A DNA stretch of 5,590 bases, from positions 1 through 5,590 of the forward strand of contig JALUZN010000470.1 in the NCBI GenBank assembly GCA_027011835.1, written 5' to 3'. A program made the position numbers and the translations under genes. Positions 4,896 to 5,590 of the stretch are shown in pieces. Source of the stretch: Draconibacterium sp. Its GTDB lineage: Bacteria; Bacteroidota; Bacteroidia; Bacteroidales; Prolixibacteraceae. The notes under the pieces were generated by a model. That model ran no database searches, had not been told where the DNA came from, and worked only from the letters and a program-made list of their open reading frames with translations. Every line of letters begins with the position of its first letter. The stretch's first letter is position 1.

Positions 4896-4935
4896 CAGCA
4901 TGAGATTAATATATTTCCAAATTCGATTTATAAGA

Positions 4936-5590
4936 TTAGTGTATCTCGAAACTAATAGCAGTCCAATCATCCTTTCTAGTCTGCTTTACCTTAGCAGTAA
5001 AATGAGTTCGAATCATTGCTCCGAAAGCATTTTGGCTGTCAACATAACTTTTAACGGTATAGACTTGTCCATTTCTTGTTACATGTTCGGATGGGCCACT
5101 CCAAGGAAATTTTGCAGTACTAGGACTTACTAATGATTCTTTAACTGCCATAGTTACTATTGTCCAAGCACCTATGCTATTGTCGATATTTTTCCATGCA
5201 TTTGCTCTTTTTTCTTTGGCTTCAATTTTCCTTAATTCTATTTCTTTAAGTTGGTTTTTCGATAATGGGGAATCTTGAAGATACTTGCTTGCACACCACC
5301 CCAAGTTTCGATTGTTTGAATTTAATATTTGAGTGAATCCATTTTTTTGTTCACCCTTAGTAGTTACTTTTTCATTAGGTTTTAAAACTTTTAATACTCT
5401 ACTTTTTTCATTTGGTCTTTTTCTTACGTTAAGTGAGGACTTAGAATATTTTATTACTGTGTTGGAAACGTTTTTTGATTTAACATCATTGTTGTTGCTT
5501 TGGTAGCTTTTATTTGTTGGCTGGTAATTGCTTTTAGGGGTATTTATAATTCCAACAACAAGGGCAATAAAAAATATAACTAATATTAAT
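4936..5590 (-). CDS. Membrane-anchored SH3b-domain protein, 5' end outside window
   Basis: The minus-strand frame is open from the right edge of the window to the TAA at 4938-4936, showing 217 residues without a start. A start at TTG 5304 would cut a domain in half, so it is rejected. Counting from the edge: residues 1-15 (LILVIFFIALVVGII) are a membrane helix or signal anchor. Residues 16-50 are an Asn/Ser/Lys-rich linker. Residues 52-104 are a bacterial SH3 domain, from SLNVRKRP through a Lys-rich middle to GWCASKYL. Residues 109-135 are a charged, probably helical segment. Residues 139-217 are a C-terminal domain with SPSTAKFP (155-162) and SYVDSQNAFGAMIR (181-194), which I recall from other uncharacterised bacterial proteins. 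SH3b domains often bind peptidoglycan or proteins, so an envelope role is likely, but no specific function is known. Confidence 0.8.
   Translation of the reverse strand, partial: LILVIFFIALVVGIINTPKSNYQPTNKSYQSNNNDVKSKNVSNTVIKYSKSSLNVRKRPNEKSRVLKVLKPNEKVTTKGEQKNGFTQILNSNNRNLGWCASKYLQDSPLSKNQLKEIELRKIEAKEKRANAWKNIDNSIGAWTIVTMAVKESLVSPSTAKFPWSGPSEHVTRNGQVYTVKSYVDSQNAFGAMIRTHFTAKVKQTRKDDWTAISFEIH

Noticed and set aside
4861..5133. Plus-strand open frame of 90 codons
   Set aside because: It starts inside the 19-bp hairpin and lies antisense to the SH3b gene, whose frame is supported by domains.

Overview
The window looks like chromosomal DNA from a member of the Bacteroidota, probably Bacteroidales/Marinilabiliales. 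Several signs agree. The DNA is AT-rich and start codons lack clear Shine-Dalgarno sequences. Two genes carry TAnnTTTG promoter elements, the Bacteroidota sigma-ABfr -7 box. A Bacteroidota-type lipoprotein of unknown function is present, and the family I pyrophosphatase has the long form I associate with this phylum. The genus is not determined; the phylum call rests on gene style and recall, not on a search.

Layout. Positions 1-396 have no convincing gene. They hold a perfect 12-bp palindrome (106-117) directly abutting an ~86-bp imperfect palindrome (118-203), then the thyA promoter region. thyA (397-1191) and folA (1201-1695), 9 bp apart, form a dTMP/tetrahydrofolate operon: ThyA oxidises methylene-THF to DHF and FolA reduces it back to THF. 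A 756-bp non-coding stretch (1696-2451) follows. It is packed with repeats: a three-copy 9-mer, four hairpins in a row (1910-2052), and an inverted pair of a dispersed-repeat-like sequence (2155-2309). A lipoprotein of unknown function (2452-3345, +) converges on inorganic pyrophosphatase ppa (3425-4090, -) across one bidirectional terminator whose T-tract runs into the ppa stop codon.

ppa diverges from a Tat-exported class II superoxide reductase-like protein (4360-4782, +) across a 269-bp intergenic region. That region holds a ppa promoter element, an operator-like dyad and a short heptad repeat. Downstream of the SOR-like gene is a 19-bp hairpin whose G-T pairs fit RNA from the + strand. 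The window closes with a minus-strand gene (4936 to beyond 5590) encoding a membrane-anchored SH3b-domain protein. Its frame is open to the window edge, so its start lies outside.

Most of the window is ordinary housekeeping. The parts worth a second look are the palindromes at 106-203, the repeat-rich gap at 1696-2451, the SOR-like protein that lacks the usual Glu-Lys before its first His ligand, the hairpin at 4854-4895, and the truncated SH3b protein. I see no clear sign of a new multi-gene system.
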